A stretch of 38,912 nt of DNA. Origin: Oscillospiraceae bacterium. Lineage in GTDB: Bacteria; Bacillota; Clostridia; Oscillospirales; Ruminococcaceae. Positions 25,052-34,889 of this stretch are shown piece by piece. Where the stretch lies: contig JAQUYD010000019.1 of NCBI GenBank assembly GCA_028692035.1, positions 1 to 38,912 of the forward strand. The letters run 5' to 3'. Both the position numbers and the translations under genes were made by a program. A model generated the notes under the pieces. The model ran no database searches. It was not told the origin of the DNA and worked only from the letters and a program-made list of their open reading frames with translations. The stretch's first letter is position 1; the number at the start of each line of letters is the position of its first letter.

Positions 25052-27212
25052 CTATTTTCCCTGTGCAAAGCACCTTTCCAATGTGCCATATAATTTGCCC
25101 GTATCGACCGGCTTGGTAAGATGCGCGTCCATCCCGGCTTTTAGGCTCTCCTCTTCATCGGATTTGGCGGCATTGGCTGTTACGGCAAGGATGGGGAGCC
25201 CCGCATCCGGCCTATCCATCCCCCTGATCATCCGGCAAGCCTCCAAGCCGTCCATATTGGGCATCCTGATATCCATTAAGATCGCGTCAAACGTTCCTAC
25301 CGGCGCACTCCGGAAAAGATTTACGGCGACTGCACCATCTGCTGCCACCTGTGCGCTCATTCCTTGATACTCCAGAATATTAACGAGGATCGCCGCATTG
25401 ATCTGATTGTCCTCCGCCACCAGGACGTGTTTGTGATTTAAAATATCCTTTTGGGCCGGCAGCGCTGCCGGCTCTTCTTGGGGGCGGTACCGCCAGGGGA
25501 AGGAAAGGGTGACGACAAAGGTAGAGCCTTCGCCAAGTCGGCTTTTTACTTCAATGGTTCCCCCCATGGTGTCAATCAGTTTTTTCACCATCGAAAGCCC
25601 CAAGCCCGGCCCTTGGAGCGGACGGCTAAAATCGTCCGCCTCCTGCGAAAAGAGCTCAAACATTTTCTTTTGGAACTCTTCACTCATGCCGCAGCCCGTA
25701 TCGCTGATCGAAATCTGCTCTGTTGCGACCTGCTCTGTTCGGGCAAGGTGTTTAACTGAACAATTCACTTTTCCGCCACACGGCGTAAACTTCAGGGCGT
25801 TGTTCAGCAAATGCGCTAATATCTGCTGGCACCTGACAATATCGAGCTCATACTCTATGTTTTCAGGAAGGGGGCTGTCCCCTAAAAGTTCAAAAAAAAA
25901 CACCCTTTTCTTCAAATTCGGCGGCGATTGCCGAGACCGCTGAGCAAAAGGGTTTTGTGGGGGAAACCCATGCCAAATCAAGCTCGAACACCCCCTTCTC
26001 CATCAGATCCGCATCCAGCAAATCTCCAATGATCCCCATGAGGTATTTTCCAGCGGTCTGGATTTGTTCTAGATATTCCGTCATTTTCTCAGGGCGGCCT
26101 GGCAGCTTTAACGACAGCTCCGCCGAACCGATAATCGCGTTCATCGGGGTTCGCAGCTCATGGCTCATCCGGGACAGGAATTCCTGCTTTGCACGGTTTG
26201 CCGCCGTCAGCTCCGCATTGAGTTTCCGTTCATACTCAAGCTGGCGGTTCTTATTGTGGCGGGTAATCAGCAGCACCACCAAAAGCAAAACCAGCAAAAT
26301 CATTCCTCCGGTGACGCACATCGCCGCGATCGGCTGGTCATATACCCACTTCAAAAAGCCACGGTTCCTACTTGCAGCGTCAACAAGTCCCTCATAAATC
26401 GCCTGATTGACGTCATTTTCCGTCAGCGTAGCAATCCCTTTGTTCAGGATCTCGATCAAAACAGGGTCGCTTTCCTGGTTCACGCCAAAACACAGCCCCC
26501 AAGAAAAGTTGCTAATCAGAATCGAACGCAGGTTTTCATACCGGGGCAGGCCCTTGTAATACTCCGCCGCATAGGTCGCAATCAACGCCGTGTCCACATC
26601 TCCTTTTACGACGGCGTCCATACATTCCTCATTGGAATGATATTCCACAAATTCGTAAGTTGGCATCTGCTCGCGCATCGCCATTGTGGAATAGGAGCCA
26701 ACGCAAACCGCCACGCGGCGAGAGGAAGCGGCATCATACAAATCGAAAACATCGGTCTGCGTGACGGCCGAATAGTTGATGGTAATGTACGGATCGGTGT
26801 TCAAAACATGGTTCTTTTCCGTCATGGCCCGATCGTCGGCAACACCCGACACCAACATCGTTTCGCCAGAACGGACCGCGGCCAGCGCATCGGCATAGGT
26901 ATCTTTTGCCATATATTCGACCCGAAATCCCAGGCGATTGCAGACCATATCCAGGATGTTTGGGATGATCCCGATCACCGCGTCGGAGCCTTTGTCATAC
27001 ATCGCATAAGGAATCCAGGAAACATCCATCGCAATGGTGACGACAGGATTTTCTTTGATATAGGTTTCCTCTTCCTGTGTCAATGGGGCAGAACCGACCG
27101 GCGCGCCCACTGCGGCAAAGCAAGGCGCCGCGCAAGCAAAAAGGGCCAATCCCGCTATAAAGGTGCAGAGAAAACGGCGCAACTTCGTTTTTCCTTTTCT
27201 TGTAACCCTCAT
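25052..27212 (-). pseudogene. Second hybrid sensor kinase, broken only at a nine-base homopolymer
   Basis: The first 440 residues hold a signal peptide, a family 3 solute-binding sensor (TIAMDVSWIPYAMYDKGSDA, DVDTALIATYAAEYYKGLPR), a membrane helix (MCVTGGMILLVLLLVVLL near 316) and HisKA with His351 (MSHELRTPMNA). At a run of nine T on the coding strand (25892-25900) the frame ends with KGVFF-stop. Removing one T joins it without loss to FELLGDSPLPENIEYELDIV, the HATPase (LLNNALKFTPCGGK, GPGLGLSMVKKL) and a complete receiver (LMDIRMPNMDG). Everything else is intact, so this may be a phase-variable gene, a fresh mutation or a sequencing slip. The ATG overlaps the stop of the first kinase as ATGA. 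Confidence 0.88.
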
Positions 27213-30200
27213 TGTGTTTTGCCGCCTTCTTTCTTCTCTGCATACCCGATCTGCACCGCGAGGGTCTCGTACAAAAGCTCCGGGTTGACCGGTTTTGCCA
27301 GATGCGCGTTCATCCCCGCCTTTTTCGAGCGTTGTACGTCCTCATCAAACGCATTGGCGGTCATGGCAATGATCGGCACGCGTGAAGCGTCCCGGCGCGG
27401 AAGAGCCCGGATCGCTTTTGCCGCGTCAAGCCCGTTCATTTTTGGCATACGGATATCCATCAAAACCGCGTCAACACCGGCGGGCGCCGAGGCGTTAAAG
27501 CGTTCCACCGCGTCCTGCCCGTCAACCGCAGTCTCCACGATGGCCTTTTTCTTTTCCAACAGCCTTTTTGCAATTTCACGGTTCATCGCCTGATCATCGA
27601 CCAAAAGGATGTGCTTTCCGGCAAGGCCCGCCAGATCGGGGGGTATTTCCGGCTCATTTTCCTGCATCTTTGCCAGACGGTACTCGTAAGGAAAAGTATA
27701 GTAGAACACAGACCCGCGGCCCAGTTCACTCTCTACTTTTATTTCGCCGCCCATCGCCGTCACAATGCTCTTTACCAAAGCCAAGCCCAGACCTGTCCCT
27801 TGCACCTTATCCGAAAAGGGGTTGTGTTCCTGTTCAAAGGGCTGAAAAATCCTCTGAAGAAAGGCGGCGCTCATCCCGCACCCGGTATCCCGGACGCATA
27901 CCTCGTCTACCCGCCTCGTGCCGGAGTCCGAAAGCGTGCGGACAGACAGTTCGATCGAGCCCCCAGCCGGCGTGAATTTAACGGCATTGTTTAAAAGGTT
28001 CATCAAAACCTGCCGCGCCCGCAGGGCATCCACCAGGTATTCCAGCCGCTGTCCTGGCTTCGCCGGGCTGGCCTCATCTTTGGCCGGAGCAAAAAAGCGG
28101 ATCCCTTTCGCCCGCATCGTCGGAAGCACCATATTGACGCAGGATTCAAACAAATCCTGCGCCGACGTCCATTCCGGATGCAACGTCAGCTTATTGTTCT
28201 CGATACGGCTCATATCAAGCACATCGTTTAAAAGGCCCAGCAGGTATTTGCTGGCAACATCGATATTGCCTAAATACTCGATTGTCTGCGGATCTTTCGC
28301 CGTATCCTGGGCCAGCTTGGTCATCCCGATGATCGCGTTCATCGGCGTGCGGATTTCATGGCTCATCTGGGCTAGAAACGCGCTTTTTGCCCGGTTGGCG
28401 GCGTTGGCGGCATCCGCCGCCTGCTCCAGCAGGCGCCTTTGCTGCCGCTCCGCTTCAAAAAGGTCGGTGATATCCCGCCGCGCCAAGACAATATCCTCAT
28501 GGGTTTCGTCCAAGTAGAATGCGCGCATTTTCTTTTGCAAAAAGCTGCCGTCAGGGCAGGGCTTCCGAAAGGTGACTGAAAAGACCTTTTCTTTTTCCAG
28601 CTCTTTTTGCATGGCGCCAATCGACGCGAACTTTTGGCATTCGGGCCGATCCTCCAAACAGACATTGCTTTGAATTAGCTTTTGGATCTCTGTTTCAAAA
28701 TCGCAATCCGCCCAAGCTTGTGCATCCTCTTTTTTTAGCCTGGATTTTACCACATGGCTACGCCCGGAACTGACATTGATCAGTGAAATATAGTCGATTT
28801 CTTCATCTACGAGGCTGTCGATGGCAAGCTTGTCCTTTCTCTTTGCGTCGATATCATAGCAGTATTCATAAAGCATAATGTCTTCCGTCACCGGATCGCG
28901 CAGGATGTCGATGGTGTTTTTGACCCAGCATACGGTACCGTCGGTCAGCCTGCGGCGGAACTCAAACTCCCTGACCGTGCCGCCGCGCTCGTAATAATCC
29001 ATCAATGCCTCCCGGTCATGGGCTTTGATAAAATCACGCCGCACCTTTTCGTCCACGATGGAGAGGGCCGATTTTTCCACAGATGCGGCAACTGTCGTAC
29101 CGTCGGTCGCTATGAAAGAATTGCGTCTTATCCTTTTGTGGGAAACGATCCGATCCTCTGTGAGGTCTGCAATGACATAGCCCAAAAGCGCCTTTTGATT
29201 GGAAAAAGGCTTTTTCTGTTCCAAGGCAATGCGTGCTTCCAGCGTCTTTTCTTTGTCAATCACAAGGCCCGTGCAGATTGCATAGGACGGATGACCATTC
29301 TTCTCCGGCAGTAGATTGAAGCGGATCCGCAGCCAATGTTCGCTGCCGCCATAAACTGCCTTACAGTCGAATTCCGCCTTTTCTTCACCATTTCGGACCC
29401 TGTCAACAGCATCCCGATAGGTCGCCAAATATTCCTGCGGAAAACTTCTTATGTTGAAAAAGCCCTCCGGATAGTTTTCAATCACTTCCGGCAGGCCGAA
29501 ATCCTCCTGCAATTTCCGGTAACAATACGCCCGGCTGTTTTTGATGTCGTACAGCCAAATCCACATTCCTGCATAGGTGGAGGCCGCTTCAACCATCTCT
29601 TTGCTGCGGCGTAGCTCGTCCTCTGTTTTCTTTCGGTCAGTGATATCTGTCAGATATTCGATGATCGCAGCCTTACCGTTCCATTCCGTTTTCTGCGCGC
29701 GAATAATATGGGTGCTTTTCGTGTCCGGCATGTAAACCTCAACATCGCCTTGCAATCCGGTAGCCTTGTGCAGTTTACAAAATGCGCATGGGGAATCCCG
29801 GTGATGCAGCACTTCATAACAGGTGTGCCCAGTATAGTCACAGGGCTTTACATGCAGCGTGTCAAAACCCGCCCGATTCGTATAGTAAAGTTCATAAGTA
29901 TTCTGGTCTATGATATAAACGCCAGTAGCAGTGGCGTTGAGAATATTGAGCTGCGCCTCAAACTGCTGTGACGCGGGCGTAAAAACGGCCTGTACAAGAG
30001 GATACCCGTCTTTTGTCAGTCCATGATTGGAAAAAACGCCATTGATCCAGATGTATTCGCCTTTTTGGTTGGGGGAGCGATAGGTCAGCGAGGTTGTCTT
30101 GTTCTGCCGCATCGCCGTTTCAACGGTCGTACGGAGCATGGCTACATCCGCACCATAAACAGATGCGCCCAGATTATCCGTATAACTCTCTTTGTATTGG

Positions 30201-31123
30201 GCGACTGTCATTCCCAGCAGACCAGCTACGCCGTCTGAAACATATTCGGGGATAAACCTACCGTTTTCAATGCGGAAGGTTGCAATCCCCCCGTTCATTG
30301 TCTCCACCAGCTGTTCGACAAGCCGCCCCCGCTCGTGTGCTTTGGTGATGTCATAGCAGATGGAAAGGATGGCAGCACGCCCATTCTCGTCTGCGGTTTG
30401 TCTGCCTACATCGCGAACCCAAATATAATTTCTGTCTTTTTTGCGCATTCGGTATTCCACAGAATACTCGCCTTTTTGGGCCAACTGCCGCTTTGTTTCG
30501 GCTTCCACCATCGCCTGGTCATCAGGGTGAATGCAATTGATGATCATCCCCCCGATATTCTGCACAAAATCCGCTTCGTCCACATACCCCAAGGCCGCCA
30601 GCATCCGCTTATTAATGTAATAGAAGGGGAATCCCGGCTCCGAATAGCCGCCCATCATGCCGCCGGCCACCGTATCGGAAAGAAGCTGATCCCGCATCTG
30701 CTGGATGGCCCTATGCCCTGCCGTAGCAGGATGAAGTCCCTCCTCCTTCGGTGCGGCGTCCGGCATGGATAAATGGATGGTCATAAGCCGGCTTTCGCCA
30801 CCTTCCAATCCAGCGCTGGCGGAAAGGCAAAAAATCGTCCCATCTCCGCCGATGTCGAGGCGGACATGGGCGTTGACTGCGCTTGAGGTGTTACTGGTTT
30901 CTACAACCTGCGCGTCTAAAAATTCTATCTGGCAAGGGGCCTGCTGAAGCGCATTTTGGCGTTCAAGATAAACGCGGGCCTCCTCGCGATTATAGACGTT
31001 CCCAAAACCTGAAGCTCCAAACCAGCAAATATGTTCAGACAATACAGAAAGAGCCCGGCTCACATCCTGTTGCTCAAAATGATACTTACAAAAATCCTTT
31101 GCCAGCTCCAGTGCATTTTTCAT
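27209..31123 (-). CDS. Large PAS-domain hybrid histidine kinase (1304 residues)
   Basis: This is the intact first kinase of the array. It has no membrane segment, so it should be cytosolic. Residues 1-130 resemble a SnoaL/NTF2-like domain ([20 protein letters not shown]). Several PAS domains follow between about 150 and 890, marked by [29 protein letters not shown] and [15 protein letters not shown] joints. One carries [18 protein letters not shown], a Cys-rich segment seen in redox or metal-binding PAS domains. The HisKA box has His922 ([19 protein letters not shown]), the HATPase is complete ([12 protein letters not shown]) and the receiver has Asp1223 ([11 protein letters not shown]). The ATG follows GGAGGGG. 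No output domain is present. The stop overlaps the next gene by ATGA. Confidence 0.92.
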   Translation of the reverse strand: MKNALELAKDFCKYHFEQQDVSRALSVLSEHICWFGASGFGNVYNREEARVYLERQNALQQAPCQIEFLDAQVVETSNTSSAVNAHVRLDIGGDGTIFCLSASAGLEGGESRLMTIHLSMPDAAPKEEGLHPATAGHRAIQQMRDQLLSDTVAGGMMGGYSEPGFPFYYINKRMLAALGYVDEADFVQNIGGMIINCIHPDDQAMVEAETKRQLAQKGEYSVEYRMRKKDRNYIWVRDVGRQTADENGRAAILSICYDITKAHERGRLVEQLVETMNGGIATFRIENGRFIPEYVSDGVAGLLGMTVAQYKESYTDNLGASVYGADVAMLRTTVETAMRQNKTTSLTYRSPNQKGEYIWINGVFSNHGLTKDGYPLVQAVFTPASQQFEAQLNILNATATGVYIIDQNTYELYYTNRAGFDTLHVKPCDYTGHTCYEVLHHRDSPCAFCKLHKATGLQGDVEVYMPDTKSTHIIRAQKTEWNGKAAIIEYLTDITDRKKTEDELRRSKEMVEAASTYAGMWIWLYDIKNSRAYCYRKLQEDFGLPEVIENYPEGFFNIRSFPQEYLATYRDAVDRVRNGEEKAEFDCKAVYGGSEHWLRIRFNLLPEKNGHPSYAICTGLVIDKEKTLEARIALEQKKPFSNQKALLGYVIADLTEDRIVSHKRIRRNSFIATDGTTVAASVEKSALSIVDEKVRRDFIKAHDREALMDYYERGGTVREFEFRRRLTDGTVCWVKNTIDILRDPVTEDIMLYEYCYDIDAKRKDKLAIDSLVDEEIDYISLINVSSGRSHVVKSRLKKEDAQAWADCDFETEIQKLIQSNVCLEDRPECQKFASIGAMQKELEKEKVFSVTFRKPCPDGSFLQKKMRAFYLDETHEDIVLARRDITDLFEAERQQRRLLEQAADAANAANRAKSAFLAQMSHEIRTPMNAIIGMTKLAQDTAKDPQTIEYLGNIDVASKYLLGLLNDVLDMSRIENNKLTLHPEWTSAQDLFESCVNMVLPTMRAKGIRFFAPAKDEASPAKPGQRLEYLVDALRARQVLMNLLNNAVKFTPAGGSIELSVRTLSDSGTRRVDEVCVRDTGCGMSAAFLQRIFQPFEQEHNPFSDKVQGTGLGLALVKSIVTAMGGEIKVESELGRGSVFYYTFPYEYRLAKMQENEPEIPPDLAGLAGKHILLVDDQAMNREIAKRLLEKKKAIVETAVDGQDAVERFNASAPAGVDAVLMDIRMPKMNGLDAAKAIRALPRRDASRVPIIAMTANAFDEDVQRSKKAGMNAHLAKPVNPELLYETLAVQIGYAEKKEGGKTQ

Positions 31124-31135
31124 TTTACCCCTCCG

Positions 31136-31228
31136 TTAAATCGCCTGGCTGCCCGAAAGGAATTTTTTGAGGATCTTTCGGTTAACCGCTTCATCCTCAA
31201 TGACCAGCACTGCTTGTTTGTTTTTCAT
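31136..31228 (-). pseudogene. Receiver-domain stub (30 residues)
   Basis: An ATG at 31228 with GGCGGAGAAAAAT upstream opens a 31-codon frame reading MKNKQAVLVIEDEAVNRKIL then KKFLSGSQAI. The first 22 residues are strand 1 and helix 1 of a response-regulator receiver, with the acidic pair (ED) in place. The phospho-accepting Asp and the rest are gone. It is the first reading frame of the kinase operon, 13 bases before the large kinase. It may be the scar of a deleted response regulator, or now serve as a leader peptide. Confidence 0.55.
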
Positions 31229-31470
31229 ATTTTTCTCCGCCTTTATGCAACCAACGCCAATTCAGTGGATCACCAACCAGCAAAACATACCACGCTTGCC
31301 ATGTCGGCAGCAGACGTGTCCCTTGTTGCAATTGACTGCTGGCTGCCATCTGCAAATATGGCCCTATATTTTTGCGAAACAACTTTTGCCGTTGTGCCTT
31401 GTATCTATTCATTTCCGTTTGGCCCGGATTCCTTCCGGCCAGCACACTGTTTCATGCATTCTCCAGAATC

Positions 31471-31499
31471 ATTTTACAGCATAAACTGGCAGAATTCAA
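31471..31499 (-). promoter_or_regulatory. Promoter of the sensor-kinase array
   Basis: On the minus strand TTGAAT (31499-31494) and TAAAAT (31476-31471) are 17 bases apart. The leader to the first reading frame is about 240 bases and shows no structure that I recognise as a riboswitch. Confidence 0.6.
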
Positions 31500-31539
31500 C
31501 TGATCGCGATGGAAGATTGTACCGCCGCACGCCGTTAGG

Positions 31540-31608
31540 CGGCCGTTTTTTCAAGTGAGAACCGGCTGGCGGCCGCAGATGACAAAACATCCTTTCAAAA
31601 AACGGCCG
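31540..31608. repeat. Separated inverted repeat, possibly paired terminators
   Basis: CGGCCGTTTTTT (31540-31551) and AAAAAACGGCCG (31597-31608) are exact complements 45 bases apart. The left arm follows GCCGC-ACGCCGTTAG-GCGGC, so it may end plus-strand transcripts. The rest of 31500-31734 shows no gene. Confidence 0.45.
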
Positions 31609-31734
31609 TCGAATCAGAACATGCGGGACGCCTAGGAAGCCCGCAGCCTTTTGTTGATGCTGGCATCTGCCAAACTGCCTAAAATCCTCCCGCTAAAATT
31701 GTCACGGCCAAACTAGAAAAGCAGCTGTTACGAG

Positions 31735-31763
31735 TTTACATCCTTCTTTTTTTCTGATAAGAT
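31735..31763 (+). promoter_or_regulatory. Promoter of the PfkB-family kinase gene
   Basis: TTTACA (31735-31740) and TAAGAT (31758-31763) are separated by 17 bases, 38 bases before the ATG. Confidence 0.6.
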
Positions 31764-31800
31764 AAAGTTATGTTCTAATACACAGAAGAGGTGAAAAATT

Positions 31801-32685
31801 ATGGTAAAAATTATCGGTGTCGGCGATTGCATGGTTGATAAAAACCTGTCCAACGGCATGATGTATCCTGGCGGCCAGGCTTTGAACATCGCGGTCAATA
31901 CCAAGCTGTGCGGCGCGCAATCCGCCTTTATCGGCGCGTTCGGCGACGACTATATTGCGGATCACATGAAAAAAACCATGGATGAGATCGGACTGGATTA
32001 TTCCCATTCCCATTTCTATCATGCGCCCAACGCATTTGCCCGCTACAAGGTCATCGACAACGACCGGGTGTTCCAGCGTTCCCCCAACGGCCGGTATAAC
32101 CCCCTCCAGGGCGCTATCCGCCGGATGCTGGCCTATGAGGGCTTTTCCAAGGAGGATGTTGCGTACATCAAGGGCTTTGATGTTATGCACACCAGCAACG
32201 GCGCTTATATCGAAGATTACCTGCCTGAACTGACTGCGGAAGGTATTAAAATCTCTTACGACTTTTCTCTGGATCATATGAAAGAGGGCGTAATGGAAAA
32301 GGTTTGCCCCAACTGCTACTTTGTCCTGTTGTCCTGCAGCCATATGACCACCACCGAAATGCAGGAGCAGCTGATCAAAGCCCATACCTTGGGCGCAAAA
32401 ATCTGCATCGGCACCCGCGGTAGCGAAGGCTCTACCTGTTATGACGGCGACCGTTTCTACACCCAGGCCCCCCATTGGAAAGATCAGGTTGTGGACACCA
32501 TGGGCGCCGGCGACGCCTTTATCTCCGCATTCTTGTACGACTTTATCGGCCACGACGGCTACAATGCCAAGGACAAAGCCGAGATCATTAAGCACGCGCT
32601 GGATTTTGCCGCGGAATACTCCGCCAACTCCTGTATGGTCGAGGGCTCGTTTGGTCATGGCGCTCCTTACCTGAGCGAGGAATAA
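31801..32685 (+). CDS. PfkB-family sugar kinase, fructoselysine 6-kinase-like
   Basis: The 294-residue enzyme belongs to the ribokinase/PfkB family, which phosphorylates sugars with ATP. Marks are the N-terminal GVGDCMVDKN, the substrate-side GGQALNIAVNTKLCGAQSAF, and the C-terminal signature DTMGAGDAFISAF, whose Asp (about residue 239) is the catalytic base. NDRVFQRSPNG and YDFSLDHM parallel fructoselysine 6-kinase FrlD, which acts on Amadori products in the cytosol; the exact substrate is not provable here. No frlB-like deglycase or transporter lies beside it. AGAGG precedes the ATG at a normal distance, and the gene seems monocistronic. Confidence 0.8.
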   Translation: MVKIIGVGDCMVDKNLSNGMMYPGGQALNIAVNTKLCGAQSAFIGAFGDDYIADHMKKTMDEIGLDYSHSHFYHAPNAFARYKVIDNDRVFQRSPNGRYNPLQGAIRRMLAYEGFSKEDVAYIKGFDVMHTSNGAYIEDYLPELTAEGIKISYDFSLDHMKEGVMEKVCPNCYFVLLSCSHMTTTEMQEQLIKAHTLGAKICIGTRGSEGSTCYDGDRFYTQAPHWKDQVVDTMGAGDAFISAFLYDFIGHDGYNAKDKAEIIKHALDFAAEYSANSCMVEGSFGHGAPYLSEE

Positions 32686-32734
32686 TCCTTTTCCTCAAAC
32701 CTATTTTAAGGAGCTCTTCCCCGCAAAAGGCTTT

Positions 32735-32817
32735 CGATTGCGCAGATGCGCAATCGCACAAATCATAAACCTGTTTCCCCCTGGCGGTTGCCCACCGGCT
32801 GGCCGTTTTGGGGGAAA
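32735..32817 (+). repeat. Two hairpins between the sugar kinase and tRNA-Arg
   Basis: CGATTGCGCA-GA-TGCGCAATCG is a perfect 22-base palindrome at 32735-32756. TTTCCCCC near 32774 pairs with GGGGGAAA near 32817 around a GC-rich interior. Neither has a T-run, but together they may end the upstream transcript. Confidence 0.45.
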
Positions 32818-32823
32818 TCATAT

Positions 32824-32900
32824 GTCTTCGTAGCTCAGCAGGATAGAGCATTCGCCTCCTAAGCGAAAGGTCGCGCGTTCGAATCGCGCCGGGGACGCCA
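32824..32900 (+). tRNA. tRNA-Arg (anticodon CCT)
   Basis: The 77-base cloverleaf has acceptor arms GTCTTCG and CGGGGAC, D arm GCTC/GAGC, anticodon stem TTCGC/GCGAA around loop CTCCTAA (anticodon CCT) and T arm with GTTCGAATC. CCA is encoded. It reads AGG codons. Confidence 0.92.
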
Positions 32901-32905
32901 AAAAC

Positions 32906-32954
32906 GCAACGCATAGATTGCTCTTACAGGACAGTTTATGCGTCGCATTTTTTT
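32906..32954 (+). terminator. Terminator after tRNA-Arg
   Basis: GCAACGCATA (32906-32915) pairs with TATGCGTCGC (32937-32946) with one mismatch, followed by A and seven T. Confidence 0.7.
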
Positions 32955-33065
32955 AAGGAAGGCAATCTTCCACTTTTTCTTTTTTTAAACAGGACAATTT
33001 TGTGTTAAAATTAAAAAAATATACTTTTCGTATTAATATTTTGTTAAATTTATATCGAAATCCTC

Positions 33066-33094
33066 TTGCAAATCCTTTGCCTTTCTGTTAAAAT
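33066..33094 (+). promoter_or_regulatory. Promoter of the riboswitch-flotillin unit
   Basis: TTGCAA (33066-33071) and TAAAAT (33089-33094) are 17 bases apart, just before the riboswitch. Confidence 0.7.
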
Positions 33095-33100
33095 AAGATC

Positions 33101-33237
33101 GTCAAAAGGGAGTAGTTCCACTGTAACCCAGTGGTGCGCACCGTCAGTACAATCCCCCGCGCGGAGGATTCGGGTAGCGCAGATATCTGCAAAGATTTTA
33201 ACGAGACTTTTACCAGCAATGGTAAAAGTCTTTTTTT
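33101..33237 (+). promoter_or_regulatory. yybP-ykoY-type manganese riboswitch with terminator
   Basis: The leader shows the two conserved loops of the yybP-ykoY (Mn2+) aptamer: AAAAGGGAGTAG at 33104-33115 and ACGAGACTTTT at 33201-33211, with GTCAGTAC between. P1 would pair AAAAG with CTTTT. The same 3' strand also forms the terminator GACTTTTACC-AGCAAT-GGTAAAAGTC plus seven T (33205-33237). Metal-bound P1 would therefore block the terminator, making an ON switch. The motif match is by eye; the mutually exclusive pairing is seen directly. Confidence 0.75.
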
Positions 33238-33312
33238 GTGGGCCGCTCCCCTTGGCAAAACCAGCTAGCGGGTTTATACTAAATATGATTTATTTTTTAA
33301 GGAGGAAACTAC

Positions 33313-34776
33313 ATGCCTGCACTTTTTTCATCCAGCACTTTTATTCTCTCGGCAATCGCCATTTTTATCGTTTTGATTCTGCTTGTTCTGGGCTATTTAA
33401 AAGCCCCACCGGATACAGCGTATGTCATCTCCGGCCTTGGCAAAAAACGAATTTTGATCGGTAAAGCGGGTTGGCGCGTCCCCTTTTTTGAGCGGGTGGA
33501 CAAGCTTTCTCTGCGGGTTATGCAAGTAGACGTCAAAACCACTGAGGCGGTACCCACCAATGAGTTTATCAACGTTTCGGTGGATGGCGTTGCCAACATT
33601 AAAATTTCTTCCAATCCTGAACTTTTAAAGCGGGCCGCCGAATCCCTGCTGGGAATGCGTCAGCCGGAGATGATCAGCCTGGTCACCCAGGTGCTGGAAG
33701 GCAATATGCGTGAAATCGTCGGTTCCGTCGGCCTGAAAGAAATGGTCCAGGACCGGCAGGGCGTTGCCAAAAAGATCACTGAAAACGTAGTGCCCGACAT
33801 GCAGAAGCTGGGGATTGAAGTGGTAACCTTCAACATCCAGAACTTCAAAGACGCGGCAGGCACAATCGAAAACATGGGTATTGACAACGTGGAGCAAATC
33901 CGCAAAAATGCTCAAATCGCAAAAGCCAATGCCCAGCGTGATATCTCTATCGCCACCGCCAACGCCCAGGAAGAGGCCAATGCCGTCAAGGTGACTGCTG
34001 AAAAGAAAATTGCGGAGCAAAATGCGGAGCTGGCAATCCAACAGGCGGACATGAAAGTCCGGGCCGACACCAAAAAGGCCGCCGCTGACGCCGCTTACTC
34101 CATCCAACAGGAGGAACAGCGTAAAACCATTGAGATCGCCCGCACCAACGCGGACATCGCCCGCAAGGAAAAAGAAGCGGAGCTGGCTGAAAAAGAAATC
34201 TCCTTAAAAGAGCGCCAGCTGGATGCAGAGGTCCGCAAACAGGCGGACGCCATGAAGTACAAGGTGGAAAAGGACGCGGAAGCCGACTTAATCCGCCGCC
34301 AGAAAGAAGCGGAAGCCCAGCGGTTCGAGGCCGTCCAGCTGGCGGAGGCCCGCAAAGCGGAAGCGGAAGCGCTGCGCTTTGCCATGGAGCAGGAAGCGGA
34401 GGGTATCCGCGCCAAGGGCTTGGCGGAAGCGGAAGCCATCGACAAAAAGGCCGAAGCCCAGCGTAAAATGGGTGAAGCCTCTGTGCTGGAGATGTATCTC
34501 AACGCCCTGCCCGAAGTGGTTAAGAACGCGGCCAGCCCCCTGGCACAGACCGATAAGATCGTCATGTACGGCGATGGCAACTCCACCCGCCTGGTCAAGG
34601 ACGTTATGTCCAGTGCCAGCCAGGTGATGGACGGCATGAAAGAATCCACCGGTATCGATCTGCAGGCTTTGCTAGCCGGTGTGGTCGGCGGTCGGATCGC
34701 TACGGCGCCCACGCCTGCCGAGTCCCCTGCCGCCGCTGCGATGAACCCCCTAAATACTGACAGCCAACAGGTGTAA
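33313..34776 (+). CDS. floT: Flotillin-like SPFH-domain membrane protein
   Basis: The 487-residue protein has one N-terminal membrane helix (FILSAIAIFIVLILLVLGYL), an SPFH domain around 30-190 (YVISGLGKKRILIGKAGWRV, FINVSVDGVANIKISSNPEL, GIEVVTFNIQNFKD) and a long Ala/Glu/Lys coiled coil from about 195 to 405 with the AEA repeats typical of flotillins. A C-terminal tail rich in Ala and Pro follows. Flotillins organise membrane microdomains and oligomerise through the coiled coil. The ATG at 33313 has AGGAGG 7 bases upstream. The gene is alone between the manganese riboswitch and a terminator. No NfeD partner gene is adjacent, unlike in Bacillus. Confidence 0.9.
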   Translation: MPALFSSSTFILSAIAIFIVLILLVLGYLKAPPDTAYVISGLGKKRILIGKAGWRVPFFERVDKLSLRVMQVDVKTTEAVPTNEFINVSVDGVANIKISSNPELLKRAAESLLGMRQPEMISLVTQVLEGNMREIVGSVGLKEMVQDRQGVAKKITENVVPDMQKLGIEVVTFNIQNFKDAAGTIENMGIDNVEQIRKNAQIAKANAQRDISIATANAQEEANAVKVTAEKKIAEQNAELAIQQADMKVRADTKKAAADAAYSIQQEEQRKTIEIARTNADIARKEKEAELAEKEISLKERQLDAEVRKQADAMKYKVEKDAEADLIRRQKEAEAQRFEAVQLAEARKAEAEALRFAMEQEAEGIRAKGLAEAEAIDKKAEAQRKMGEASVLEMYLNALPEVVKNAASPLAQTDKIVMYGDGNSTRLVKDVMSSASQVMDGMKESTGIDLQALLAGVVGGRIATAPTPAESPAAAAMNPLNTDSQQV

Positions 34777-34790
34777 ATCGTTTTTGTTTT

Positions 34791-34828
34791 CCCGGCGTGC
34801 CGGCTACGGCGCGCCGGGATTTCTTTTG
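34791..34828 (+). terminator. Terminator after the flotillin gene
   Basis: CCCGGCG (34791-34797) pairs with CGCCGGG (34812-34818), with the GCCGGCTACGGC loop between, followed by ATTTCTTTT. Confidence 0.7.
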
Positions 34829-34851
34829 CCCGCGGTTTTTTGGCGTCGGTC

Positions 34852-34880
34852 TTGACTTTCCACTTTTCTTGTGCTACAAT
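34852..34880 (+). promoter_or_regulatory. Promoter of proS
   Basis: TTGACT (34852-34857) and TACAAT (34875-34880) are separated by 17 bases, directly before the T-box leader. Confidence 0.8.
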
Positions 34881-34889
34881 GCGGAAAAT

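Noticed and set aside
26160-27593. Long plus-strand open frame of 477 codons
   Set aside because: It lies opposite the second and first sensor kinases, whose domain motifs are unmistakable; its composition (many His and Arg) is that of an antisense shadow.
31230-31470. Long leader of the kinase array as a riboswitch
   Set aside because: I looked for c-di-GMP, purine and other common aptamer cores and for a terminator next to the start; none is visible.
31768-32658. Minus-strand open frame of 296 codons
   Set aside because: Antisense to the PfkB-family kinase, which has complete signatures and a promoter.
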